Source: Cellulomonas edaphi (GTDB lineage Bacteria; Actinomycetota; Actinomycetes; Actinomycetales; Cellulomonadaceae). From it: a stretch of 64,000 nucleotides of DNA. The position numbers were made by a program, and so were the translations under genes. Location: contig NZ_JAUCGR010000002.1 of NCBI RefSeq assembly GCF_030362815.1, positions 806,001 through 870,000 of the forward strand, in the 5' to 3' direction. The notes under the pieces are model-generated. The model ran no database searches, had not been told where the DNA came from, and saw only the letters and a list, made by a program, of their open reading frames with translations. Shown here in pieces: positions 42,744 to 50,237 of the stretch; position 1 is the stretch's first letter; each line of letters starts with the position of its first letter.

Positions 42744-43670
42744 ATGGCTGTCCCCACCACGCTGCACGAGCACCTCGACCTGCCCGAGGGCGTGCGCGAG
42801 GTCCGCTACGCGCCCGACCAGCCCGTGCCGGACTGCGACGCGGAGATCCTCGTGGTGTGGGGCAGCGGTCGACGCGTGCTGCGCGACGCCGCGACCCGGC
42901 TCCCCCGGTTGCGCTGGGTCGCGGGGCTCGCCGCCGGCGTCGACACGCTGCTGGACGCGGGCTTCGCGCCCGACGTGACCCTCACCTCCGGTCGCGGGCT
43001 GCACGACGGCCCGGTGGCCGAGCACACGCTCGCGCTGCTGCTCGCCTGCGCGCGCCGCATCCCCGAGCTGGTGCGCGCGCAGGACCAGCACCGCTGGGCT
43101 GCCGAGCTGGGCGGCATCCAGGAGGTGCGAGCCGACGAGTTCCGCTCGCTCGCCGGCGCCCGCGTGGTGGTGTGGGGTTTCGGCTCGATCGCCGCGCGGC
43201 TGGCGCCCCTGCTCGTCGCCCTGGGCGCCTCCGTGACGGGCGTCGCGACCACGCCGGGCACCCGGCACGGCTTCCACGTGGTCACCCCCGACGAGCTGCC
43301 GGGCATCCTGCCGGCCGCGGACGCGCTCGTCTCGCTGCTGCCCGACACCCCCGCCACCCGGCACGCCGTGGACGCCGAGGTGCTGAGCCTGCTCCCGCGC
43401 CACGCCTTCGTGGTCAACGTGGGCCGGGGCGCGACGCTGGACCAGGACGCGCTGCTGAGCGCCGTGCGCGACGGCGCCCTGGCGGGCGCGGCGCTCGACG
43501 TGTTCGACCGCGAGCCGCTCCCGGCGGACTCACCGATCTGGGACGAGCCGCGCATCCTCGTCAGCCCGCACAGCGCCGGCGGACGGCCGCTCGGCGCCGC
43601 GGCGTTCCTCCAGGAGAACCTCGCGGCCTATCTCGCGGGCGAGCCGCTGCGCAACACCGTGCCGCGCTGA
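42744..43670 (+). CDS. D-2-hydroxyacid dehydrogenase family protein
   Basis: A 308-aa NAD(P)-dependent 2-hydroxyacid dehydrogenase. The Rossmann motif is shortened: VVVWGFGSIAARLAPLL (GFGSIA in place of GxGxxG). Catalytic Arg lies in VVNVGRGATLDQDAL, Glu in DREPLPADSP and His in VSPHSAGG. PVAEHTLALLLACARRI is also typical. The substrate (glyoxylate, hydroxypyruvate, phosphoglycerate or other) cannot be told. ATG 42744 lies about 9 nt after GGGGT; GTG 42735 is an alternative. Divergent from the response regulator with 28 bp between; convergent with mutM, whose stop is one base away. Confidence 0.9.
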   Translation: MAVPTTLHEHLDLPEGVREVRYAPDQPVPDCDAEILVVWGSGRRVLRDAATRLPRLRWVAGLAAGVDTLLDAGFAPDVTLTSGRGLHDGPVAEHTLALLLACARRIPELVRAQDQHRWAAELGGIQEVRADEFRSLAGARVVVWGFGSIAARLAPLLVALGASVTGVATTPGTRHGFHVVTPDELPGILPAADALVSLLPDTPATRHAVDAEVLSLLPRHAFVVNVGRGATLDQDALLSAVRDGALAGAALDVFDREPLPADSPIWDEPRILVSPHSAGGRPLGAAAFLQENLAAYLAGEPLRNTVPR

Positions 43671-43671
43671 G

Positions 43672-44568
43672 TCACCAGCGCCCGTGGCGCGGACGCGGCT
43701 GGCAGCGCGGGCACGTGAACGCCGAGCGGTTCATGAACTCGTCGCGACGCACTGGCGTCCCGCACCTCGGGCAGGGCCGGCCCTCCTGCCCGTAGACCGC
43801 GAGCGAACGATCGAAGTAGCCCGACGCGCCGTTCACGTTGACGTAGAGCGCGTCGAAGCTGGTGCCGCCCTGCGCGAGCGCCTGCGACATCACGTCGCGC
43901 GCGCCCGCGAGCACGCGCTCCGCCTCGGGTCGACGCATCGTGTCCGTGGCGCGTGCGTAGTGCAGGCGCGCGCGCCACAGGCCCTCGTCGGCGTAGATGT
44001 TGCCCACGCCCGAGACGAGGGTCTGGTCGAGCAGCGCCCGCTTGATGCCCGTGCGACGCGCCCGCATCGCGGTCAGCACGGCGCTCTCGTCGAGGTGCGG
44101 GTCCAGCAGGTCCCGCGCGATGTGGCTCACGGGCTCGGGCACGGCCGCGAGCTCGGAACCGGCCCCTCCGGGGGCACCGTCGGACGTCCCGACCAGCTCC
44201 TGGACGCTCAGGTGCCCGAAGGTGCGCTGGTCGACGAAGTCGAGCACGCCGTCGTCGAGCACGAGCCGGACCCGCAGGTGGGGGTGGTCGCTGCCCTCGT
44301 CCGCCGACGAGCGCACCAGGAGCTGACCGCTCATCCCCAGATGCGCCAGCAGCGCCTCGTCGTCCCCCAGCAGCAGCCAGCAGAACTTGCCGCGCCGCAC
44401 CGCTGCCTCCAGCGTCCGGCCCGTGAGCCGGCCCGCGAAGTCGAGGGGTCCCGCGCCGTGCCGGCGCACGCTGTAGTCGCGCCGCACCTCGACCGCGAGG
44501 ACCGTGCGGCCGAGCACGTGCCGGGCCAGCCCGTCCCGGACGGTCTCGACCTCGGGGAGCTCAGGCAC
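43672..44568 (-). CDS. mutM: Formamidopyrimidine-DNA glycosylase (Fpg)
   Basis: Excises 8-oxoguanine and formamidopyrimidines. The 298-aa enzyme begins [19 protein letters not shown], with catalytic Pro after the start codon and Glu3 in place. [20 protein letters not shown], the H2TH region, and the zinc finger CPRC..CPRC near the C-terminus ([20 protein letters not shown]) are present. It starts at GTG 44568-44566, overlapping the rnc end by 8 nt; initiator Met would still leave Pro1. Standard actinobacterial rnc-mutM order. Confidence 0.97.
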   Translation of the reverse strand: MPELPEVETVRDGLARHVLGRTVLAVEVRRDYSVRRHGAGPLDFAGRLTGRTLEAAVRRGKFCWLLLGDDEALLAHLGMSGQLLVRSSADEGSDHPHLRVRLVLDDGVLDFVDQRTFGHLSVQELVGTSDGAPGGAGSELAAVPEPVSHIARDLLDPHLDESAVLTAMRARRTGIKRALLDQTLVSGVGNIYADEGLWRARLHYARATDTMRRPEAERVLAGARDVMSQALAQGGTSFDALYVNVNGASGYFDRSLAVYGQEGRPCPRCGTPVRRDEFMNRSAFTCPRCQPRPRHGRW

Positions 44569-45271
44569 CCGTGAGACGCGCCGCGCTGCGCAGGGGCTCG
44601 AGCGCCAGGTACGCCGCCTCGGCGGCCTGCTGCTCGGCGACCTTCTTGGCGGGACCCACGCCGGTGCCGCGCGCCTCTCCGCCGACGACGGCGTGCGCGG
44701 TGAACGTGCGCGCGTGGTCCGGTCCCTCGCCCGTCACCTCGTAGTGCGGGGCGCCCAGGTCCAGCTCGGCGGACAGCTCCTGCAGGGACGTCTTCCAGTC
44801 CAGCCCCGCACCGAGCTCGGCGGCGACCACGAGCGACGGTCCCACCAGGCGCTCGACCACGGCGCGCGCGGTCTCGAGCCCGTGCGTGAGGTAGATGGCT
44901 CCGAAGATGGCCTCGAGGGTGTCGGACAGGATCGAGTCCTTGTCCGCGCCGCCCGTCCCGAGCTCGCCCTTGCCGAGCAGCACGTAGGCGCCGAGGTCCA
45001 GCTCCCGGGCCACCGCGGCGAGCGCGCGCTGCGACACGGTCGCGGCGCGCATCTTGGCGAGCGCACCCTCGGGCTCGTTCTCGTGCGCGCGGTACAGGTA
45101 CTCGGTCACCACGAGCCCCAGCACCGTGTCGCCCAGGAACTCGAGGCGCTCGTTGGTGGGGATCCCGCCGGCCTCGTGCGCGAACGAGCGGTGCGTCAGG
45201 GCAAGCACGAGAAGCTCGGGGTCCAGGTGGACCCAGAGCTTCTCGAGAAGGTCAGTAGCCGCGGCGCTCAC
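44561..45271 (-). CDS. rnc: Ribonuclease III
   Basis: Double-strand RNA endonuclease for rRNA processing. The 236-aa protein has the signature [16 protein letters not shown], a second acidic block [12 protein letters not shown], and a C-terminal dsRNA-binding domain ([20 protein letters not shown] to [15 protein letters not shown]). GTG 45271-45269 is chosen because CCGGAG lies 5 nt upstream; GTG 45295 gives 8 extra residues but no site. It follows rpmF and overlaps mutM. Confidence 0.96.
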   Translation of the reverse strand: MSAAATDLLEKLWVHLDPELLVLALTHRSFAHEAGGIPTNERLEFLGDTVLGLVVTEYLYRAHENEPEGALAKMRAATVSQRALAAVARELDLGAYVLLGKGELGTGGADKDSILSDTLEAIFGAIYLTHGLETARAVVERLVGPSLVVAAELGAGLDWKTSLQELSAELDLGAPHYEVTGEGPDHARTFTAHAVVGGEARGTGVGPAKKVAEQQAAEAAYLALEPLRSAARLTGA

Positions 45272-45313
45272 GCCGTCTCCGGCTGCACGCGTCACGACTC
45301 GAGCGCGCTGGCG

Positions 45314-45508
45314 TCAGCCGGCGAGCTCGGTGCGCTGCGCCTCGGCGTACGTGCGGCCGTTGTAGGCACCGCACGACGGGCACGCCGTGTGGGGCTTCTT
45401 GTCGGCCTTGCACTGCGGGCACGAGGTGAGCGTCGTGGCAGTGGTCTTCCACTGCGACCGACGCGCACGGGTGTTGCTGCGCGACATCTTGCGCTTCGGA
45501 ACCGCCAC
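45314..45508 (-). CDS. rpmF: 50S ribosomal protein L32, zinc-binding form
   Basis: A 64-aa L32. MAVPKRKMSRSNTRARRSQW is the family N-terminus; Cys30, Cys33, Cys43 and Cys46 form the zinc ribbon of the C+ type. A longer C-terminal tail than in E. coli is common in actinobacteria. The gene follows DUF177 by 2 nt, the conserved yceD-rpmF pair. Confidence 0.97.
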   Translation of the reverse strand: MAVPKRKMSRSNTRARRSQWKTTATTLTSCPQCKADKKPHTACPSCGAYNGRTYAEAQRTELAG

Positions 45509-45510
45509 GG

Positions 45511-46089
45511 CTAGCTCTCTTTCGTCTCGTCATCCAGGCTCGCGAGGCCGCTCAGTGCGGACCAGCGCGGGTCAAGGATCTCATGCGAATGGTCAGGGTC
45601 GTCCGCCAGGCGGGCTCCGCACTCGGAGCACAGTCCCGGGCAGTCGGGTTGGCACAGCGGCTGGAACGGCAGAGCCGGCACGACCGCGTCACGCAGCGCG
45701 GGCTCGAGGTCGATCAGGTCGCCCTCCAGCTCACGCAGGTCTTCGTCCTCGTCGCCGTCCTCCGCCGCGACCTGCGCGCGCTCGGGGTAGACGTACAGCT
45801 CGGTGAGGGACAGGTCGACATCCTCGACCGCCTCACCCAGGCAACGCACGCACTCCCCGATCGCCCGACCGCGGACGGTTCCGGAGACCAGGACCCCCTC
45901 CATGACCGCCTCGAGCCGCAGATCCAGCTCGACGTCGGCCCCGGCGGGGATGCCGATCACGTCCGTCCCGAGATCCTCAGGAGCACCGACGGTCCGCTGC
46001 ACGGTCCGCGTCGATCCCGGACGTCGGCCGAGCTCGTGGGTGTCGAGCACGAACGGCGAACGGGGATCGAGGTGGGCAGGGCGCTGCAC
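45511..46089 (-). CDS. DUF177 (YceD) family protein
   Basis: A 192-aa YceD/DUF177 protein, implicated in 23S rRNA accumulation. Blocks: PRSPFVLDTHELGRRPGS, SGTVRGRAIGECVRCLGEAV with a CVRC motif, and QPDCPGLCSECGARLADDPD with a second Cys cluster. GTG 46089-46087 has AGGGGA about 7 nt upstream and begins just before the conserved HLDPRSPF; a longer in-frame start at 46146 is less likely. Paired with rpmF as in most bacteria. The four-Cys cluster suggests metal binding. Confidence 0.92.
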   Translation of the reverse strand: MQRPAHLDPRSPFVLDTHELGRRPGSTRTVQRTVGAPEDLGTDVIGIPAGADVELDLRLEAVMEGVLVSGTVRGRAIGECVRCLGEAVEDVDLSLTELYVYPERAQVAAEDGDEDEDLRELEGDLIDLEPALRDAVVPALPFQPLCQPDCPGLCSECGARLADDPDHSHEILDPRWSALSGLASLDDETKES

Positions 46090-46216
46090 GGCCGGTTCCC
46101 CTCGTTGATCTCGGTCCGCACACTGATCGGCAGGACCAACCGACAACCTTACGGCACCGGCGGACGGCGCCCAAATCCTCCCGTGTGACCTTCGCCCTGC
46201 TCAGCGGGGCCTGGTG

Positions 46217-46705
46217 TCAGGCGGTCTGGTCGTCCGACAGCCGTCCCGCCAGCTTGGCGCGGCCGGCCTGGACCTGGGCCAGCACCTTGCCGAGGTCGAT
46301 CTCGAAGTCGGCGAGCCGGCGGTCGCAGTAGTCGTCCGCGTCCCGGCGCAGCCCGTCGGCGGTCTCCTGCGCGTCCGCGACCACCTGCGCCGCGCGGGCG
46401 TGCGCCGCGACCACCACCGCCTCGGCCTCGACGAGCCGCGCGGCCTCCTGCCGGGCGGCCTCGAGCACCGCGTCGGCCTCCGCCTGGGCGCCCGCACGAG
46501 CCGCGTCCGCGTCGGCCAGCACCTCGTCCGCCTGGCTGAGCTGCGTGGGCAGCACGTCCCGCGCCTGGGAGACCAGGTCGAGCAGCTCGGCGCGGTTCAC
46601 CAGCACCGAGGAGGACATGGGCATGGCGCGCGCCACGTTCACCGCTCCCTCGATGGCGTCCAGCACGCCCGTCAGGCCCTCCGGCCTCGTCGTCGGCTCG
46701 CTCAT
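46217..46705 (-). CDS. SepIVA/DivIVA-like coiled-coil septation protein
   Basis: A 162-aa Ala-rich coiled-coil protein. MSSSVLVNRAELLDLVSQAR is the conserved N-terminal DivIVA-like element, followed by a helix rich in Ala, Glu and Arg (residues 60-140) ending in ADDYCDRRLADFEIDLGKVL. It matches the mycobacterial SepIVA gene in content and in place next to DUF177 and rnc. The family is linked to septation and intracellular membrane domains. Start ATG 46705-46703 overlaps the coaD stop (ATGA). The assignment rests on motif and synteny. Confidence 0.82.
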   Translation of the reverse strand: MSEPTTRPEGLTGVLDAIEGAVNVARAMPMSSSVLVNRAELLDLVSQARDVLPTQLSQADEVLADADAARAGAQAEADAVLEAARQEAARLVEAEAVVVAAHARAAQVVADAQETADGLRRDADDYCDRRLADFEIDLGKVLAQVQAGRAKLAGRLSDDQTA

Positions 46706-47187
46706 CGACCACTCCCTCCCAGCGCCTCGCGCACCGCGGCGGCGACGCCGTCCGGGACGAGGTCCTCGATCGGCCCACCGAAGCGGGCCACGTCCTTGAC
46801 CAGCGACGACGCGATGTGCGCCAGGCCGGGCTCTCCCACCACGAACACGGTCTCCACGTCCGTCAGGTGCCGGTTCATCAGGGCCATCGGCAGCTCGGCG
46901 TCGAAGTCCGCACCGCCGCGCAGCCCCTTGACCAGCGCACCGGCACCGACGTCACGCACGAAGTCCGCCAGCAGCCCCTCGACCACCTCGACGCGGATGC
47001 CCGCGTCCCCGGCGAACGCCGCCCGGGCCAGCTCGAGGCGCGTGGCCACCGGCAGCAGGGGCGACTTCGAGGAGTTGCGCGCCACGGCCACGACCACCTC
47101 GTCGAACAGCGAGCGGGCGCGCCGCACCACGTCGACGTGGCCCAGGGTGAGCGGGTCGAAGGAGCCGGGGCACACCGCGATGGTCAC
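46702..47187 (-). CDS. coaD: Phosphopantetheine adenylyltransferase
   Basis: Penultimate step of coenzyme A synthesis. The 161-aa enzyme begins TIAVCPGSFDPLTLGHVDVV with the nucleotidyltransferase motif, and includes VKGLRGGADFDAELPMALMN and the C-terminal HIASSLVKDVARFGG (ISS-like motif). A GAGGTG site precedes ATG 47187, and a -10-like TACCCT (47199-47194) lies directly upstream, so it may have its own promoter despite being in the rsmD cluster. Confidence 0.97.
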   Translation of the reverse strand: MTIAVCPGSFDPLTLGHVDVVRRARSLFDEVVVAVARNSSKSPLLPVATRLELARAAFAGDAGIRVEVVEGLLADFVRDVGAGALVKGLRGGADFDAELPMALMNRHLTDVETVFVVGEPGLAHIASSLVKDVARFGGPIEDLVPDGVAAAVREALGGSGR

Positions 47188-47238
47188 CTCGCCAGGGTAG
47201 GCCAGCGAGGCGAGTTCGCTCGCGAGGGCCTGCGCGCG

Positions 47239-47802
47239 TCAGGTCTCGTCGGCGCCCGACGGCTCGGCGAACCACACGACCGTCTCGCCGTAGGCCCGGC
47301 GGTCGAACCTCCTGACGCCGTGCGGCCAGACCGGCTCCGGAGCACGCGACGAGCGCTCGACGGCCAGCACCGCGCCGCGCGCCAGGGCACCACCGACGCC
47401 GGCCAGGACGAGCGCGAGGTCGCCCTCCGGCAGGTCGTAGGGCGGGTCGACGAGCACGAGGTCCCACGGCTCGTGCACGGGCCGCTCGACGAACCTCTCG
47501 GCCCGCTCGGCGACCACCACGACGCCCGGCAGCGCGAGCGCGTCCGCGTTGCGCCGGCACACCTGTGCCGCCTCCTTCGCCGCCTCGACCAGGGTCACCG
47601 CCGCCGCGCCCCGGCTCGCCGCCTCCAGGCCCAGCGCGCCCGACCCCGCGAACAGGTCCAGCACGCGAGCGCCGTCGACGACGTCGAGGTGCTCGAGGCG
47701 GGAGAACAGCGCCTCGCGCACGCGCTCGCTCGTGGGCCGCGTGCCCTTGCGCGGCACGCCGAGCGTTCGGCCGCCCGCCGCGCCCGCGACGATGCGGGTC
47801 AC
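47239..47802 (-). CDS. rsmD: 16S rRNA (guanine966-N2)-methyltransferase
   Basis: A 187-aa SAM-dependent methyltransferase. GGRTLGVPRKGTRPTSERVR is the substrate region, VLDLFAGSGALGLEAASRGA the SAM motif, and LVLVDPPYD the catalytic DPPY. GTG 47802-47800 overlaps the stop of the membrane protein gene (GTGA). The rsmD-coaD order is conserved. Length typical. Confidence 0.96.
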   Translation of the reverse strand: MTRIVAGAAGGRTLGVPRKGTRPTSERVREALFSRLEHLDVVDGARVLDLFAGSGALGLEAASRGAAAVTLVEAAKEAAQVCRRNADALALPGVVVVAERAERFVERPVHEPWDLVLVDPPYDLPEGDLALVLAGVGGALARGAVLAVERSSRAPEPVWPHGVRRFDRRAYGETVVWFAEPSGADET

Positions 47803-49463
47803 CGGTTGGCCTTCTTGGCCTTGTCGAGCTCCTCCTGGCTCGCCAGCATGCGCTCCATCATGGTCCCGGTCGCGATGGAGGACGCCACGGCGACCGCGAT
47901 GGACGCGAGCCCCGCCTGGATCACCACCATGGTCGGGCCCACGTGGCGCAGCAGGACGGCGATCCACACCGGCAGCAGGCCGAGCACGACGACGTCCGGG
48001 CCGCGCGCCAGCACAGCGCCGACGCCCGTGGGCAGCGCACCCATGGGCGTCGAGACGAGCGGGCCGCCCCAGTCCGGCGCCGGCCGGTACGACGACCGCA
48101 CCGCGGCCGCGGCCCACACGGGCGTGGCCGCGACCCCGAGCACCACCCATCCGGCGACGTCGCCCGTCCACCGGCCCACGGACGCGAACGCCACGACCGA
48201 CCAGGGCAGCATCGCGAGACCCGGGACGACCATCCGCAGCCGGCGGACCGTCTTCGCGTCGAGGGGCAGCAGGCGGTCCAGGACCGGCGCCATCTGCGCG
48301 CGCCGCGCCCCCTCGCCGGTCGCGCTCATGGCGACGTAGCCCGAGACGAGCAGCGCCAGCAGCACGCCACCCGAGCTCGCCAGCTCCGGGACGGAGGTCA
48401 CGAGCACCGGGACGAGTGCCGCGACCACCAGCTGCACGACGTGTCGCACCGAGCGCCGCAGCACCACGAGGTCCGCGGTGACGACGGCCGTGGCCGGTCC
48501 GCGGGCCGTGCGCAGGCGCGACAGCCGCCGCCGCGTGCTGCTGGCCGCACCGTCGGTGAGCGCCCGGCCCAGCTCGCGCGAGTCGAGCGAGACGGCCGCC
48601 CCCACGGCCTGCGTGGCGACCGACCCGCTCTCGCGCAGGGAGCGCGTCGGGATGCGGTGCAGGCGCCGGTCGACGAGCACCGCGACCGCCGCGAGCAGCA
48701 GCGCCGCGAGCGCCGCGCCGAACCATGGCAGCGTGGGCACCTCGTCGACCGACCAGTCGGCCAGCGCGAGACCGACGGCCGCGACCGGCGCCGCCGCGAG
48801 GATCAGGTCACCCGCGAGGGCGGTGGCGGAGCGGCTCACGCCCGCCGACTGCGCGAGCGCTGCCAGCAGCACGATGCCGGCGCCGACGAGCGCCGACGTG
48901 ATGATCACGTGCGCCACGCGCGGACCGACGTCGTCGAGCAACCCCGCGTCGAGCAGTCCCACGAGGATCGCCAGGACCAGGGCGGCCACGAGCGGGAGGC
49001 GGCGCGCCGCGGGCCGCAGCAGCCCGCGCCGGTCCACGGGCAGCGGCAGCCACCACGCCGCCTCGGCACCGCCGGCGCCGACGGGACCGAGCCGGCCGGC
49101 GAGCGAGACGAGCACGCCCACCAGCGCGACGACGATCACGACGACGAGCGTCGCCAGGCTCAGGTTGGCGGGTGCCTCGACGTCGGGCTCGGGCGGCAGC
49201 GCGACGCGCATCGCCTGCGTGAACCCGAGCGCCATGCCGATCGCGATGCCGAGCGAGATGACCGCGTAGTAGACGCTGGCCAGCAGCGAGCCGATGCTCG
49301 CCCCGCCGCGCGCGTTGGCGGCCTGCGCGGTGAACCGCCGGATGTCGCGAGCCGCCGGGATCTCGCCCGGCCGGCCCGGCAGGACCACCGGGTCGAGCGC
49401 CTCGCCCGCCGCCTCGCTCACGGGTTCTCCCGGCTGACTCACGGGTTCTCCCGGCTGACTCAC
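47799..49463 (-). CDS. Polytopic membrane protein (DUF6297-like), partner of an ABC ATPase
   Basis: A 554-aa protein with about 12 hydrophobic helices (for example LATLVVVIVVALVGVLVSLA, LPLVAALVLAILVGLLDAG and VVQLVVAALVPVLVTSVPEL). It follows an ABC ATPase gene with GTGA overlap, so it is probably the permease of an exporter of unknown substrate; the DUF6297 label is tentative. The start is uncertain: GTG 49463, 49442 and 49421 each lie in one copy of a 21-bp repeat and each has its own GGGAGA site, giving 554, 547 or 540 residues. The first overlaps the ATPase stop. The N-terminus thus begins with the repeated SQPGEPV. Confidence 0.82.
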   Translation of the reverse strand: MSQPGEPVSQPGEPVSEAAGEALDPVVLPGRPGEIPAARDIRRFTAQAANARGGASIGSLLASVYYAVISLGIAIGMALGFTQAMRVALPPEPDVEAPANLSLATLVVVIVVALVGVLVSLAGRLGPVGAGGAEAAWWLPLPVDRRGLLRPAARRLPLVAALVLAILVGLLDAGLLDDVGPRVAHVIITSALVGAGIVLLAALAQSAGVSRSATALAGDLILAAAPVAAVGLALADWSVDEVPTLPWFGAALAALLLAAVAVLVDRRLHRIPTRSLRESGSVATQAVGAAVSLDSRELGRALTDGAASSTRRRLSRLRTARGPATAVVTADLVVLRRSVRHVVQLVVAALVPVLVTSVPELASSGGVLLALLVSGYVAMSATGEGARRAQMAPVLDRLLPLDAKTVRRLRMVVPGLAMLPWSVVAFASVGRWTGDVAGWVVLGVAATPVWAAAAVRSSYRPAPDWGGPLVSTPMGALPTGVGAVLARGPDVVVLGLLPVWIAVLLRHVGPTMVVIQAGLASIAVAVASSIATGTMMERMLASQEELDKAKKANR

Positions 49464-49480
49464 GGGTTCTCCCGGCTGAT
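49418..49480. repeat. Three tandem 21-bp repeats carrying RBS and GTG start
   Basis: TCACGGGTTCTCCCGGCTGA plus one base is present at 49418-49438, 49439-49459 and 49460-49480; the last base of the third copy differs. On the minus strand each copy reads GGGAGA, 5 nt, GTG. The repeat spans the end of the ATPase gene and the start of the membrane protein gene and stays in frame (21 = 7 codons), adding QPGEPVS units. Confidence 0.95.
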
Positions 49481-50149
49481 GAGCGCGGCGGCCTCCGCGG
49501 GGGCGAGCACGCGCGTCACGTCGTCGGCGACGTGCACGGCCCGGTCGGCCACGGCCGTGACCAGGTCGGGGTCGTGCGTCGCGAGCAGCACCGAGCCACC
49601 CGCGCGCTTCTCCGCCACCAGCCGCGCGGCGAGCCGGTCGCGCATCGCCCGGTCCAGGCGCTGCTCGGGCTCGTCGAGCACCAGCAACGAGCGCGGTCGG
49701 ACGAACCCCGCGGCGAGCAGCAGCCGGCGGCGCTGGCCGGAGGAGAGCGCGACGGGCAGCGAGCGCGCGTGCTCCGTGAGCCCGAACTCCTCCAGGAGCT
49801 CGCCCACCAGGGCGTCCGCGCCGAGCACGCCGTGGCCGCGCGCGGTCAGGTAGAGGTGCTCGTGGACCGTCAGGGCCGGGAAGTAGGCGTCGTCGTCGAG
49901 CACGCTCGCCACCTGGCGGCGGAACGAGACGTCGCGCTCGTCCACCTCGTCGCCCAGCACCTGCAGCTTGCCGCTGGTGGGCTCGAGCAGGCCGATGACC
50001 GCGCGCAGCACGGTCGACTTGCCCGACCCGTTGGCGCCGACGAGGGCGACCGCCTTGCCGGGCCCGAGGGTGAAGGTCACGGGCGCGCACACCGGTGCGC
50101 CGCCGTATCCGACGAGCAGGTCCTGGGCGCGCACGGCGGGCTTCGACAC
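49460..50149 (-). CDS. ABC transporter ATP-binding protein
   Basis: A 229-aa ABC ATPase: Walker A GANGSGKST, Q-loop VASVLDDDAYFPALTVHEHL, signature variant LSSGQRRRLLLAAG, Walker B LLVLDEPEQRLD and H-loop LLATHDPD. The signature has SS for SG, and DEPEQRLD replaces DEPTxxLD, both seen in exporter-type ATPases with membrane partners such as DUF6297. The GTG start (50149-50147) is after a short gap of 88 bp from recG. Coupled to the downstream membrane protein gene. Confidence 0.92.
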   Translation of the reverse strand: MSKPAVRAQDLLVGYGGAPVCAPVTFTLGPGKAVALVGANGSGKSTVLRAVIGLLEPTSGKLQVLGDEVDERDVSFRRQVASVLDDDAYFPALTVHEHLYLTARGHGVLGADALVGELLEEFGLTEHARSLPVALSSGQRRRLLLAAGFVRPRSLLVLDEPEQRLDRAMRDRLAARLVAEKRAGGSVLLATHDPDLVTAVADRAVHVADDVTRVLAPAEAAALISRENP

Positions 50150-50237
50150 GAGCGTCAGGGTAGCCGTGCCAGCCGTGCGGCCGGCGCGGCGGGTCGCGGG
50201 CGGTGCGCCCGGGACGACGACGGCGTCCGCGGCCCGC

